A stretch of DNA of 64,000 nt from JBBRBB01 sp963830175 (GCA_963830175.1 CAWHKV010000009.1:124001-188000), one strand, 5' to 3'; positions 25,257 to 35,295 are shown, numbered from the stretch's first letter. Notes: generated by a model not told the origin, from the letters alone. Translations and numbers: made by a program.

Positions 25257-28200
25257 TTATCCTTTTTTGTTTACACTCACTTTTAACAGAACGCCGTTTA
25301 CCTCAATATCAGTTCCTTCTGAAACTGTTGAATCCCAAGTAAGACTGTCTGCCAAAATTTCGGCGCAAATATAGTTTTTATATTCATATAGAGAAGGCTT
25401 AAGCTCCTCACCCTTTAGAACGTTAACTAAAATACGATCTGTAAGGTCAAAACCCTTGTCTTTTCTAATATTTTGAATGCGATTAATAAATTCACGGGCA
25501 TTCCCTTCCTGTTGTAGGGTTTCTGTAATGGTCAGGTCGAGGGCCACGGTTAAATTTCCACGGGATGCAACGGTCCACCCGGGGATATCCTCAGCAATTA
25601 TCTCCACCTCACTTTTAACAATTGTAACCGGCTGTCCATCAACATTTATTTCAATTGCTCCTTTGTTTTCGAGGTCGAAAATCTCATCCTGCCGCAAGGC
25701 AGACAAAATTCCGGTGGCAATTTTAATTTTTTTCCCAAGCTTGGCACCCAGTAATTTAAAGTTTGGTTTTATTCTTTTATGTATTACCCCTTCAGTATTC
25801 TCAACATATTCTAAAGTTTTAATATTGGTTTCGGCTTTTATCAATTCTTCAACCAGCTGTAATTGTTCCTTTACCCTTGGCTGCAACACGGGAATCATAG
25901 CTTTTTGAAGAGGTTGCCTTACTTTAATGTTTACCTTTTTTCTTAAGGAGAGAATAAGGGATGAAATATCCTGTGCAAGCTGCATTCTTTCTTCGAGTGA
26001 TTCATCGATTTTTGTATGGTCTGCCTTCGGGTATCGGGTGTGATGTACTGATGAAACATCATAACGCCTGGTTACATCGTTTAAATTTTTAAATATTACA
26101 TCGCTAAAAAAGGGTGAAATAGGAGCGATGAGCCTTACCAGAATTTCTAAACATTCATATAAAGTTTGATAGGCACTTATTTTATCTTCCTGGTATTCTC
26201 CTTTCCAAAACCTTCGACGGCAAAGTCTTACATACCAGTTGCTTAAGTGTTCGTCTAAAAATTCCTCAACCAATCTACCTGCAATAGTAGGTTCATAATC
26301 ATCCATGGCAGCGGTAACTTTTAATACCAGTGTATGTAAGGATGAAATGACCCAGCGGTCAATTTCGGGTCTTTTTTCTAATGGAATAGGTTGTTCGGAG
26401 TAAGAAAATCCATCCACATTAGCATACAGTGCAAAAAACTGATAGGTATTATAGAAGGTGCCGAAGAATTTTCTTTGAACTTCTTTTATACCCCCGAGAT
26501 CAAACTTCAGGTTATCCCACGGTGAGGCATTGGTGATCAGGTACCACCGGGTGGCATCAGCGCCATAATCATTAATAGTTTTAAAGGGATCTACCACATT
26601 GCCCAGTCGCTTGCTCATTTTATTGCCATCCTTATCGAGCACCAGCCCGTTTGAAACGCAGGTTTTATAAGCTAAGCCAGGAAATTTGTCGTCACTAACC
26701 GGTATTCCCTGTTTTATTAATTCTTCATGCACTGAATCTTTTACCATGGATGCAATGGCATGCAGGGTGTAAAACCATCCACGTGTCTGATCAACGCCTT
26801 CTGCAATGAAATCTGCGGGGTAATTTTCTGCAAATATTTCAGCATTTTCAAAAGGGAAATGCCATTGGGCATAGGGCATGGCGCCGCTGTCGAACCAAAC
26901 ATCTATTAAATCAGGAACCCTTTTCATAGGTTTGCCTGATGCACTAACCAGAGTTATATCATCCACAAAAGGTTTATGCAAATCAACTTTTAATTTGTTT
27001 CCTTCAATTATATAAGGAGCTTCTTTATTAAAGCCTGCAGCTAATGCAGCTTCATATTCAGATGTTAATTCCTGAACAGATCCGATACATAATTCTTCCT
27101 CCCCATCTTCAGTTTTCCAAATCGGGAGGGGGGTTCCCCAGAAACGGCTGCGGCTTAAATTCCAATCTACCATATTTTCAAGCCAGTTGCCAAACCGCCC
27201 TTCGCCTGTTGAGCGAGGCTTCCATTTAATGGTTTTATTTAATTCCACCATCCTGTCTTTGAGAGAAGTGGTGCGAATAAACCATGAGTCTAATGGATAG
27301 TATAGAATGGGTTTATCCGTACGCCAGCAATGCGGATAGCTGTGTTCGTATTTTTCTATTTTAAAAGCCCTGTTTTCTTTTTTCAGGTGCACGCATATAT
27401 CAACGTTTACGTCTACAAAATCTGTCTCATCTTTATAATTCTTTACATACCTGCCACTAAAATCGCCGATACCTTCTACAAATTTTCCCTGACGGTCAAC
27501 AAGGGTTAAAATGCCAATGTCATATTTTTTGCCAAGCTTAAAGTCGTCTGAACCAAAAGCCGGTGCCATATGCACAATACCGGTTCCGTCTTCCGTAGTT
27601 ACAAAATCGCCAAGCAAAACTTTAAAAGCATTTTGATTAACTGTTTTGTTGGCTTCAAAGGGCAAAAGTTGCTCATAGCTTAGTCCTTCCAACTGACCAC
27701 CCATGAAAGTGTCTATAATATAAAAAGGAATGTTTTTACTATCTCCCTCAAATTGCCTGTTAAAAATGGCAGGGTCATTTACCCGGTTGTCTTCTTTAAA
27801 ATATTTCCCAATTAATTTGCTTGCAAGCAGCACATTTGCCGGAACCAGACTATAGGGGTTGAATGTACTTACCAGGCTATATTCGACATTTTCACCAACT
27901 GCCAATCCCAAATTTGAAGGCAAGGTCCACGGGGTGGTAGTCCATGCAAGTAAAAACAGGTTGTCTTTAATGGCTATTTGCCTGCTATTTTCGAGCGATT
28001 CAATAGCCTTTATAAACGGATGAGCCTGCCCGGAAAGTGTTTTGAACATAGCTACGCAACTGGTATCTTTTACATCGCGGTAGCAACCGGGCTGGTTAAG
28101 TTCGTGACTGCTTAAACCGGTACCTGCACCAGGTGAATAAGGCTGAATGCTCACACTTTCATACAACATTCCTTTTGAATATAGTTGCTTTAACAACCAC

Positions 28201-28685
28201 CAGAGCGATTCAATGTAATCTGTTTTAAAGGTGATATAAGGGTTTTCCAGGTCTACCCAATAACCCATAATAGTAGTGAGTTCATCCCATTTATCCTTGT
28301 ACCGAAGTACGGCTTCCCGGCATTTTTGATTGTAATCAGTAACAGAAATTTTTTTGCCTATGTCTTCTTTTGTAATCCCCAACTCTTTTTCAACGCCAAG
28401 CTCTACCGGAAGCCCATGGGTATCCCAACCCCCTTTGCGTTGCACTTTATATCCCTGCATGGTCTTATACCTGCAAACAAGGTCTTTTAGGGTGCGGCTA
28501 ATTACATGGTGAATTCCAGGCATGCCGTTCGCACTTGGTGGGCCTTCATAAAAAACAAAAGGCGTTTCACCTTGCCTTATCTCCACACTTTTTTTAAAAG
28601 CTTCATTCTGCTCCCAGTTCGCAAGTGTATCCCTTTCAATCTGAGGAAGGTTTAATTCTGTAAATTCACGGTATTTGGCAGCCAT
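25257..28685 (-). CDS. ileS: Isoleucyl-tRNA synthetase
   Basis: An 1142-residue class I synthetase that charges tRNA-Ile and edits valine. The HIGH motif appears as PPSANGMPGIHH (about residue 50), the KMSKS motif as GNKMSKRLGN (about 690), with the large CP1 editing insertion between and an anticodon-binding domain after it (for example HLSNWYVRLCRRRFW). The length is typical for Bacteroidota IleS, which is longer than the E. coli enzyme. The start MAAKYREFTELNLPQIE is the family start. It is followed after 7 bases by the DksA-like gene. Confidence 0.96.
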   Translation of the reverse strand: MAAKYREFTELNLPQIERDTLANWEQNEAFKKSVEIRQGETPFVFYEGPPSANGMPGIHHVISRTLKDLVCRYKTMQGYKVQRKGGWDTHGLPVELGVEKELGITKEDIGKKISVTDYNQKCREAVLRYKDKWDELTTIMGYWVDLENPYITFKTDYIESLWWLLKQLYSKGMLYESVSIQPYSPGAGTGLSSHELNQPGCYRDVKDTSCVAMFKTLSGQAHPFIKAIESLENSRQIAIKDNLFLLAWTTTPWTLPSNLGLAVGENVEYSLVSTFNPYSLVPANVLLASKLIGKYFKEDNRVNDPAIFNRQFEGDSKNIPFYIIDTFMGGQLEGLSYEQLLPFEANKTVNQNAFKVLLGDFVTTEDGTGIVHMAPAFGSDDFKLGKKYDIGILTLVDRQGKFVEGIGDFSGRYVKNYKDETDFVDVNVDICVHLKKENRAFKIEKYEHSYPHCWRTDKPILYYPLDSWFIRTTSLKDRMVELNKTIKWKPRSTGEGRFGNWLENMVDWNLSRSRFWGTPLPIWKTEDGEEELCIGSVQELTSEYEAALAAGFNKEAPYIIEGNKLKVDLHKPFVDDITLVSASGKPMKRVPDLIDVWFDSGAMPYAQWHFPFENAEIFAENYPADFIAEGVDQTRGWFYTLHAIASMVKDSVHEELIKQGIPVSDDKFPGLAYKTCVSNGLVLDKDGNKMSKRLGNVVDPFKTINDYGADATRWYLITNASPWDNLKFDLGGIKEVQRKFFGTFYNTYQFFALYANVDGFSYSEQPIPLEKRPEIDRWVISSLHTLVLKVTAAMDDYEPTIAGRLVEEFLDEHLSNWYVRLCRRRFWKGEYQEDKISAYQTLYECLEILVRLIAPISPFFSDVIFKNLNDVTRRYDVSSVHHTRYPKADHTKIDESLEERMQLAQDISSLILSLRKKVNIKVRQPLQKAMIPVLQPRVKEQLQLVEELIKAETNIKTLEYVENTEGVIHKRIKPNFKLLGAKLGKKIKIATGILSALRQDEIFDLENKGAIEINVDGQPVTIVKSEVEIIAEDIPGWTVASRGNLTVALDLTITETLQQEGNAREFINRIQNIRKDKGFDLTDRILVNVLKGEELKPSLYEYKNYICAEILADSLTWDSTVSEGTDIEVNGVLLKVSVNKKG

Positions 28686-28795
28686 ATGTATTCTTCTGAA
28701 AGCTGAAAAAGGTTGCGAAGTTAATAAATTAATAGTCCATCTGGCTTTAGGTGAACGATAGTTTTTAGGTGGTTATCTTTGTTAAAACAGCCATA

Positions 28796-29794
28796 TTGGA
28801 AAAAAGCAACTTTATAGATTATATCAGGGTTAATTGCCGCAGCGGGCATGGCGGCCCAGGTTTCCGGCATTTCATGCGCACGAAATTTAATCCTAAGGCT
28901 GGTCCGGATGGTGGTGACGGTGGTCGGGGTGGCCATATAATCTTAAAAGGTAATAAGCAATTGTGGACCCTTCTTCACCTGCGGTATTATAAAAATATTA
29001 TTGCAGAAAACGGGGAAACGGGCGGAAGAAATAACCGAAGTGGAAAAAATGGGAAGGATATTATTGTTGAAGTTCCATTAGGAACCATAGCAAGAGATGA
29101 AGAAACGTTAGCAATAGAAGCCGAAATAATGGAAGATGGGCAGGAAATGATTTGGCTTCCCGGTGGAAAAGGCGGATTGGGTAATGCCAATTTTGCCACC
29201 GCCACCAATCAGGCGCCTGAATATGCCCAACCCGGTTTGCCCGGTATGGAAGGTTGGAAGACCCTGGAATTAAAAGTGCTTGCTGATGTAGGGCTTGTAG
29301 GCTTTCCCAATGCAGGCAAATCAACGCTATTATCGGTAGTGTCGGCCGCAAAACCAAAAATTGCGGATTATGCATTCACAACCCTTACCCCCCAGTTAGG
29401 AATCGTAGCATATAAAAATGGATTGTCTTTTTGCATGGCAGATCTTCCCGGAATTATTGAAGGTGCCGGCGAGGGAAAAGGTCTTGGATATCGCTTTTTA
29501 CGTCATATAGAAAGAAACTCGGTATTACTTTTCGTAATTCCTGCAGATAGCCCGGGGCACCGGAAGGAATTTGATGTATTAGTCGGGGAACTTGAAAAAT
29601 ATAACCCTGAAATGCTTCAAAAGAAATTTCTGATCGCTATTAGCAAAAGCGATTTACTTGATGATGAATTAAAAAAAGAAATCTCTAAAGAAATGCCTGC
29701 CCATATTCCTCACTTATTTATCTCATCATTAACCCTTAACGGATTATCCCAATTGAAGGACAGTATTTGGGAAGCGTTGAATTCAAGTGATTAA
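28796..29794 (+). CDS. obgE: Obg-family GTPase
   Basis: A 332-residue essential GTPase that binds the 50S subunit and links ribosome assembly to (p)ppGpp. The glycine-rich Obg fold occupies about residues 1-155 (SGHGGPGF, GGDGGRGGHI), and the G domain has G1 GFPNAGKS, G3 DLPGIIEGA and G4 ISKSD. There is no in-frame ATG before the Obg fold. TTG at 28796 gives the family N-terminus (EKSNFIDYI), while GTG at 28769 adds nine residues with no family likeness, so I use the TTG. It diverges from ileS. Confidence 0.93.
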   Translation: MEKSNFIDYIRVNCRSGHGGPGFRHFMRTKFNPKAGPDGGDGGRGGHIILKGNKQLWTLLHLRYYKNIIAENGETGGRNNRSGKNGKDIIVEVPLGTIARDEETLAIEAEIMEDGQEMIWLPGGKGGLGNANFATATNQAPEYAQPGLPGMEGWKTLELKVLADVGLVGFPNAGKSTLLSVVSAAKPKIADYAFTTLTPQLGIVAYKNGLSFCMADLPGIIEGAGEGKGLGYRFLRHIERNSVLLFVIPADSPGHRKEFDVLVGELEKYNPEMLQKKFLIAISKSDLLDDELKKEISKEMPAHIPHLFISSLTLNGLSQLKDSIWEALNSSD

Positions 29795-29950
29795 ATATCA
29801 ATAAGTTATAATCTAATGTTCTTAACTTTTCACTAAGGTTTCATTAGGATTTTTTAAGCAATTCAAACCTTAACTTCGCTCTCCCGCCAAGGGTTTATTT
29901 CTGCGGGCATTTCCTTATAACAATTTTATTAACCAATACGTTTACAATTA

Positions 29951-30802
29951 ATGAAGTATCTCATTTTAGTGATGGCTTTTGCCACAATTATCCTAACCTC
30001 TATGATGCCTGAAAAATATGCGGGCGCTACAGTTATTGATAATGGTGATAAAAAATTTGAAAAATTGCTTGGCGATGACGCCAGCCCTTTAATTACCAAT
30101 TGGGTTGACTCATTGTTCACTAAAATGGATCTTAAGAATAAAGGATTGAATTACGATGTGTTTTTTAAAGCAAGCAAGGGGTATGAATATATGCTTAGTG
30201 AAAATTTACTTGCAAACCCCGATGTGCTTACCATTGTAGATTATAGCCAGAAAAGTAGTAAAAGGCGTTTGTATGTAATAGACATGAAAAAAGGCATATT
30301 ACTCTTTAATACCTTCGTTGCACATGGTCGTAATTCAGGAACTGATTATGCCACCAATTTTTCAAATAGTCCTGAATCATTAAAAAGTTCACTGGGATTT
30401 ATGATCACCGAAGGCACTTATATGGGTGGTAACGGGTATAGCCTTCGTTTTAAAGGATTGGAAAAAGGGTTTAATGATAATGTTTTCGCCCGCGCTATCG
30501 TAATGCATGGCAGTGATTATGTTAGTCCTGAACGTGCAGCTGCAGGCACCATGATGGGGAGAAGCTTTGGCTGCCCCGCAGTTTCTGCGAAAGAAAATAA
30601 AAAAATTGTAGATGTAATTAAGGGCGGCAGTTGTTTTTTTGGTTACCACACCGATTTACGTTACGCACAGTCTTCAAAAATATTAAATGCACACTTTAGC
30701 TGGCCTGTAGCTAAAATTTTAAATGATCAGGAAAAGGTTCATAACACCATTCAGGCAACTGTTAGCGCAAATGCTAAATTGATGCCTGATCACGCACTAT
30801 AA
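29951..30802 (+). CDS. Murein L,D-transpeptidase catalytic-domain protein (YkuD_2 family)
   Basis: A 283-residue secreted protein with a signal segment at about residues 1-20. The catalytic region has MHGSDY with His186 and SFGCPAVS with Cys208, the HG...SxGCP pattern of L,D-transpeptidases, in the YkuD_2 arrangement common in Bacteroidota. Such enzymes form or exchange 3-3 peptide crosslinks in peptidoglycan, or attach proteins to it. The segment YMLSENLLANPDVLTIVDYSQ matches the conserved N-terminal strand of the family. It stands alone between obgE and rpsO. Confidence 0.87.
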   Translation: MKYLILVMAFATIILTSMMPEKYAGATVIDNGDKKFEKLLGDDASPLITNWVDSLFTKMDLKNKGLNYDVFFKASKGYEYMLSENLLANPDVLTIVDYSQKSSKRRLYVIDMKKGILLFNTFVAHGRNSGTDYATNFSNSPESLKSSLGFMITEGTYMGGNGYSLRFKGLEKGFNDNVFARAIVMHGSDYVSPERAAAGTMMGRSFGCPAVSAKENKKIVDVIKGGSCFFGYHTDLRYAQSSKILNAHFSWPVAKILNDQEKVHNTIQATVSANAKLMPDHAL

Positions 30803-30857
30803 ATTTCCGGCTATAAAAAAGTTAGGTGAATTGTTATACGTTATACTCATTTTACCC

Positions 30858-30865
30858 TACTTTTG
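30858..30865 (+). promoter_or_regulatory. -7 promoter element of rpsO
   Basis: TACTTTTG matches TAnnTTTG and lies 40 bases before the rpsO ATG. A TTG at 30831-30833 is 24 bases upstream, somewhat far for a -33 element. Confidence 0.6.
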
Positions 30866-30905
30866 CCGCCACAATAAAATTTGGATGTTTGTAAAATAAT
30901 TTGAG

Positions 30906-31178
30906 ATGCCTTACTTAACAACTGAAAAGAGAACTAGCACATTTAAGGAATTTGGCGGAAAAGCTGAAAACACAGGGTCTATTGAAGGCCAGGTTGCCTT
31001 GTTAACTGAAAGAATTTCTAACATTTCTAAGCACTTGCAAGCCAACAAAAAAGATTTTTCTACTCACAGGGGTTTAATGCAATTAGTTGGTCAGCGCAAG
31101 AGTTTACTTGCCTATATGCAAAAAACCAATCTTGCCGGTTATCGCGGTTTAATTGAAAAATTAGGTTTAAGAAAGTAA
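30906..31178 (+). CDS. rpsO: 30S ribosomal protein S15
   Basis: A 90-residue S15, which binds the central domain of 16S rRNA early in 30S assembly. The strings GSIEGQVALLTERISNISKHL and FSTHRGLMQLVGQRKSLL are the conserved rRNA-binding helices, and the length is normal. It is followed by pnp after 179 bases, the rpsO-pnp order that is widely conserved and in E. coli involves RNA processing between the two genes. The gap holds a weak AT-rich hairpin over the stop codon and no clear terminator. Confidence 0.97.
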   Translation: MPYLTTEKRTSTFKEFGGKAENTGSIEGQVALLTERISNISKHLQANKKDFSTHRGLMQLVGQRKSLLAYMQKTNLAGYRGLIEKLGLRK

Positions 31179-31357
31179 TTTCTTCCTATTTTCCGGGTTG
31201 GTATTTTTTGGTGTAATCCAATACATCTCGTTATCCTGCATCCTCATCCGGGTTTCATTGTTCACAGGTATTAGTTATTGATATGCCTATGTTTCCGTTT
31301 GAAACTAATGGTATGCAGTGCCTCGGCCTGTTACCTTAATCATTAAAATTATTATGT

Positions 31358-33529
31358 ATGTTATCTCAACCACTACAGGCTAGCTTTAAGTTGCCTTCCG
31401 GTGATGAAATTATTGTTGAAACCGGTAAACTTGCCAGGCAGGCTGATGGATCGGTAACGGTAAGGCAGGGTAATTGTATTTTATTGGCAACCGTTGTTGC
31501 CAGCAAAGAACCCCGTCCCGGACAAAGTTTTTTTCCCTTAAGCGTAGATTACCAGGAAAAATTTGCATCTGCAGGTCGTATTCCAGGTTCGTTTTTTAAA
31601 AGGGAAGCTCGTTTAAACGACTATGAAATTTTAACCAGCAGGTTAATTGACCGTGCCCTGCGTCCACTATTTCCTGAAGATTATCTGTGCGAGGTGCAGG
31701 TATTGATCTCCCTGATATCAAGCGACGAAGAAGTACTGCCAGATTCATTGGCCTGTCTTGCCGCTTCTGCTGCACTTGCTGTAAGTGACATTCCAATTAA
31801 AGAAATTATATCAGAAGTAAGAATTGGTCGTGTTAATGGTGAGTGGATCGTAAACCCCACCCGTAGCCAGCTTGCAAAAGCCGATATGGAATTTTTGGTT
31901 GGCGCCACGGAAAAGAACCTGATGATGGTTGAAGGTGAAGCGAAAGAATGTTCTGAAGAAGACCTGGTTATTGCACTGGAAAAAGCGCACGAGGCTGTAA
32001 AAGTGCAAATTAAAGCCCAGCAGGAACTGCAAACTAAAAAAGGAATTATTGGAAAAAGAGAATATACAAAGCCTCCGCAGGATGAGGAATTAAAAGGACG
32101 TATTGATGAGTTTGCGAGGGAAAAAGTTTACCAGATCGCTAAAAGCGGTTCAACAAAAACCCTTCGCAGGGAAGCATTTGTCTTATTAAAAAACGATTTT
32201 ATCTCGACCCTGGGCGATAACCCTGAAGAGTTAACACTTAAGCTGGTTGATAAATATTTTGAAGACCTTCAATGGGAAGAAGTGCGCCGCATGATTTTAC
32301 AGGATCGCATTCGCCTCGACGGTCGTAAGCTAGATGAGGTTCGCCCATTACAAATGGAAGTAGATCCCTTACCCATTCCGCACGGTTCAGCATTATTCAC
32401 ACGCGGTGAAACCCAGTCTTTAACCACCGTTACATTAGGAACTCCATTAGATGAGTTACTTGTTGAAAGTGCTGCCAAATCAGATTATTCAAACTTTATT
32501 CTTCATTATAACTTTCCACCGTTTTCTACTGGTGAAGTAAAAATGATGCGTGGTCCGGGCCGTCGCGAAGTTGGTCATGGGGCACTGGCTATGCGCAGTC
32601 TCAGAAAAATGATGCCCGGTAATGATTATGCTTACACCGTTCGCGTGGTAAGTGATATCCTGGAATCTAATGGCTCATCTTCTATGGCTACCGTTTGCGC
32701 AGGTTCACTTGCTCTAATGGATGCAGGCGTTCCCCTGGCAAAACACGTAGGTGGTGTTGCTATGGGTCTTATTACAGGCAATGATGGTAATTATGCAATT
32801 CTAACCGACATCCTCGGCGATGAAGATCACCTCGGCGATATGGACTTTAAAGTAACCGGTACCCGCGATGGAATATGCGGTGTTCAAATGGATATTAAAG
32901 TGGATGGTCTAAGTATGGATGTAATGCGTGAAGCTTTAGAACAGGCAAGAAAAGGAAGGTTGCACATTCTTGATGCCATGCACGATTGTTTACCTGCACA
33001 CCGGGATGATGTTAAACCGCATGCACCACGCATGGTTAAAATAATCATTGAAAAAGAATTTATTGGCGCTGTAATCGGGCCAGGTGGTAAGGTTATACAG
33101 GAACTTCAGAAAGAAACAGGAACAACGATTAATATTGAAGAAGTAGGGGAATTTGGTGAGGTTAGCATTTTCTCTTCAAACAAAGAAAACGTAGAAAAGG
33201 CACTAAATCGTGTGAAAGGAATTGTTGCAGTACCCCAGATAAATGATGTGTACGAAGCAAAAGTGAAGACTATTCAGCCTTATGGTGCGTTTGTTGAGTT
33301 CTTACCAAAGAAAGAAGGCTTATTGCACATAAGTGAAGTAAGCTGGAAACGCCTCGACTCACTGGAAGGTGTTTTAAGAGAAGGCGATATGGTTAAAGTA
33401 AAACTTATAGGTATTGACCATAAAACCGGAAAATTCAAACTTAGCAGAAAGGCATTAATGCCAAGACCAGAGCAACAACAACAGCAAAGGCAGCCTGCTA
33501 ACGATGTGGAAACACCACCAAATCAATAA
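31358..33529 (+). CDS. pnp: Polyribonucleotide nucleotidyltransferase (PNPase)
   Basis: A 723-residue phosphorolytic 3'-5' exoribonuclease. Two RNase PH domains (about 1-230 and 310-545) flank a helical linker. The KH domain (about 560-620; IGPGGKVIQELQKETG) and the S1 domain (about 625-695; IQPYGAFVEFLPKKEGLLHISE) bind RNA. The tail ends in a glutamine-rich stretch. PNPase acts in mRNA decay, alone or in a degradosome. It is downstream of rpsO and followed by a strong terminator. Confidence 0.96.
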   Translation: MLSQPLQASFKLPSGDEIIVETGKLARQADGSVTVRQGNCILLATVVASKEPRPGQSFFPLSVDYQEKFASAGRIPGSFFKREARLNDYEILTSRLIDRALRPLFPEDYLCEVQVLISLISSDEEVLPDSLACLAASAALAVSDIPIKEIISEVRIGRVNGEWIVNPTRSQLAKADMEFLVGATEKNLMMVEGEAKECSEEDLVIALEKAHEAVKVQIKAQQELQTKKGIIGKREYTKPPQDEELKGRIDEFAREKVYQIAKSGSTKTLRREAFVLLKNDFISTLGDNPEELTLKLVDKYFEDLQWEEVRRMILQDRIRLDGRKLDEVRPLQMEVDPLPIPHGSALFTRGETQSLTTVTLGTPLDELLVESAAKSDYSNFILHYNFPPFSTGEVKMMRGPGRREVGHGALAMRSLRKMMPGNDYAYTVRVVSDILESNGSSSMATVCAGSLALMDAGVPLAKHVGGVAMGLITGNDGNYAILTDILGDEDHLGDMDFKVTGTRDGICGVQMDIKVDGLSMDVMREALEQARKGRLHILDAMHDCLPAHRDDVKPHAPRMVKIIIEKEFIGAVIGPGGKVIQELQKETGTTINIEEVGEFGEVSIFSSNKENVEKALNRVKGIVAVPQINDVYEAKVKTIQPYGAFVEFLPKKEGLLHISEVSWKRLDSLEGVLREGDMVKVKLIGIDHKTGKFKLSRKALMPRPEQQQQQRQPANDVETPPNQ

Positions 33530-33544
33530 ATTAAAAATACAATT

Positions 33545-33571
33545 AGCCCTTCCCAAAAGAAGGGCTTTTTT
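33545..33571 (+). terminator. Rho-independent terminator after pnp, abutting prmA
   Basis: AGCCCTTC (33545-33552) pairs with GAAGGGCT (33559-33566) around six bases, followed by six T residues that end directly at the ATG of prmA (33572). The hairpin thus covers the place where the prmA ribosome binding site would be. Confidence 0.85.
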
Positions 33572-34396
33572 ATGAAAAATTATTACTGTTTTATAATTAC
33601 CGAATTCGACCCGCAACACGCCGGCGAGATCATTACCGAAATGGTTGAAGCTGGTTTTAATGGCTTCGAAGAAAAAGATAATGAACTGCTGGGGTATGTT
33701 GATGTTAATGTATTTAATGAGGATAAGTTTCAAACCATCAACCAAAAATTTCAATTCACTTATCAGAAAAACGAGCTGGCTTCGCAAAACTGGAATGCCT
33801 TATGGGAATCGAATTTCGATCCGGTTATTATAAAAAATTTTGTAGCCATAAGGGCCCATTTTCATGAACCTATAAAAAATGTTCAACACGAAATTATCAT
33901 CACTCCAAAAATGAGTTTCGGTACGGGTCACCATGCTACAACCTATATGATGGGGGAACAAATGCACCACATCGATTTTGCCAGTAAACAGGTTTTTGAT
34001 TTTGGAACCGGAACGGGCTTACTCGCCATTCTTGCTGAAAAACTTGGCGCTTCAAAAATTTTAGCAACAGATAATGATGAGTGGAGTATTTTGAATGCAC
34101 AGGAGAATATTGAAAATAATAATTGCAAAAATATTCAGTTGCAATTTTCAGATGTGGTACCTGAAACAGAAACATTTCAGGTGGTTCTTGCCAACATAAA
34201 CAAACATGTGTTAATACACCACATGAAAAGCCTGGAACATTGCCTGGAGAATGGCGGGACACTTTTACTAAGTGGATTGCTGCATGCCGATGAAGCAGAT
34301 GTATTGAAGGCAACGGGCGAATGTCTCCTAACTCATTCATTTACAATAGAAAGAAGTGGATGGATTTGTATGAAATTTATCGCAAAAAAATCCTAA
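33572..34396 (+). CDS. prmA: Ribosomal protein L11 methyltransferase
   Basis: A 274-residue SAM-dependent methyltransferase that trimethylates ribosomal protein L11. The N-terminal substrate domain covers about 1-95; the catalytic domain contains the GTGHHATTYMM string, motif I DFGTGTGLLAILAEK, the acidic residue in LATDND, and NINKHVL. Length is slightly below the E. coli enzyme (293). The start codon follows the pnp terminator with no spacer, so expression must come from read-through or a promoter inside the pnp end. Confidence 0.92.
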   Translation: MKNYYCFIITEFDPQHAGEIITEMVEAGFNGFEEKDNELLGYVDVNVFNEDKFQTINQKFQFTYQKNELASQNWNALWESNFDPVIIKNFVAIRAHFHEPIKNVQHEIIITPKMSFGTGHHATTYMMGEQMHHIDFASKQVFDFGTGTGLLAILAEKLGASKILATDNDEWSILNAQENIENNNCKNIQLQFSDVVPETETFQVVLANINKHVLIHHMKSLEHCLENGGTLLLSGLLHADEADVLKATGECLLTHSFTIERSGWICMKFIAKKS

Positions 34397-34435
34397 AACG
34401 TGCTTTATAACTGTCTTTTTCTAGTTTGTAAACCC

Positions 34436-34443
34436 TATATTTG
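34436..34443 (+). promoter_or_regulatory. -7 promoter element of plsY
   Basis: TATATTTG matches TAnnTTTG and lies 28 bases before the plsY start. No good -33 element is seen. Confidence 0.5.
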
Positions 34444-34471
34444 TCCTTCGTCATAATTTTTACCCCCTGCA

Positions 34472-35122
34472 ATGAATGAACTTTTACTCATAGTAGTTGC
34501 TTACCTCATCGGTTCGTTTCCAACGGCCATACTTGTCAGCAAGCGCTTTTTCGGTGTTGACATTAGAGATTATGGAAGTGGCAATGCTGGCGCCACAAAT
34601 ACTTACAGGGTATTAGGTTCTAAATGGGGCACAGTGGTAATGATCATAGACATGCTGAAAGGTGTTGTCGCTACTTCTCTTTACATTTTACTGCCTTACT
34701 ACATGACGAATGAGTGGGACAGAACAAATCTTATGATTGGTCTAGGTCTAGCATCTGTGGTCGGGCACATTTACCCCGTTTGGGCTGGCTTCAGGGGTGG
34801 TAAGGGTGTTGCAACTTTATTCGGAATGATACTCGCCATTCAACCTATTGTTGCGGTGTGTTGCGTGGGCGTTTTTTTATTGGTATTATATCTCACACGT
34901 TTCGTTTCATTAAGTTCTATTTTGTCAAGTGTAGCATTTGCTGTTTTTATACTTTTTATTTTTAATGATGATGTTACCCTTTACCGTATTTTCTCTGTAG
35001 CCGTTGCATTAATGGTTATACTCACACATCAAAAAAATATTAACCGCCTGCTTAATGGTACAGAAAGTAAAGTGCCCTTGTTTAAATACCGCGATCGCAA
35101 AAGAAGAAGAAAGCTTTTTTAA
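34472..35122 (+). CDS. plsY: Acyl-phosphate glycerol-3-phosphate acyltransferase
   Basis: A 216-residue membrane enzyme that makes lysophosphatidic acid from acyl phosphate and glycerol 3-phosphate, the first step of phospholipid synthesis. It has about five membrane helices and the three conserved motifs: GSFPTAILVSK with SGNAGATNTYRVLG, KGVVAT, and GHIYPVWAGFRGGKGVATLFG. The C-terminal tail is basic (RKRRRKLF). No plsX is near. The following 173-base gap carries copy A of a dispersed repeat. Confidence 0.95.
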   Translation: MNELLLIVVAYLIGSFPTAILVSKRFFGVDIRDYGSGNAGATNTYRVLGSKWGTVVMIIDMLKGVVATSLYILLPYYMTNEWDRTNLMIGLGLASVVGHIYPVWAGFRGGKGVATLFGMILAIQPIVAVCCVGVFLLVLYLTRFVSLSSILSSVAFAVFILFIFNDDVTLYRIFSVAVALMVILTHQKNINRLLNGTESKVPLFKYRDRKRRRKLF

Positions 35123-35181
35123 ATTTTCCATCCTGTTTTAATAGTTTCAATAATTTGTTCCCCGCTGTACATCTTTGCTTG

Positions 35182-35206
35182 GGCATTGGTTGCGTCGCAC
35201 ACTTGT
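35182..35206 (+). repeat. Dispersed short repeat, copy A
   Basis: This copy starts GGCATTGG and continues with the shared core TTGCGTCGCACACTTGT. It lies in the intergenic region between plsY and the HerA-like gene. Confidence 0.6.
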
Positions 35207-35295
35207 GCGCCTGTAAAAACATCAACCGTTAATAAGACGGATATTCATATATAAATTTATATCGCTAAATTTCTGGTGTATTAAAACATTCGAGA

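Noticed and set aside
31169..31184. Hairpin AAGAAA/TTTCTT at the rpsO stop as a terminator
   Set aside because: The stem is only AT-rich six pairs with no T tract, too weak; kept only as a note in the rpsO entry.
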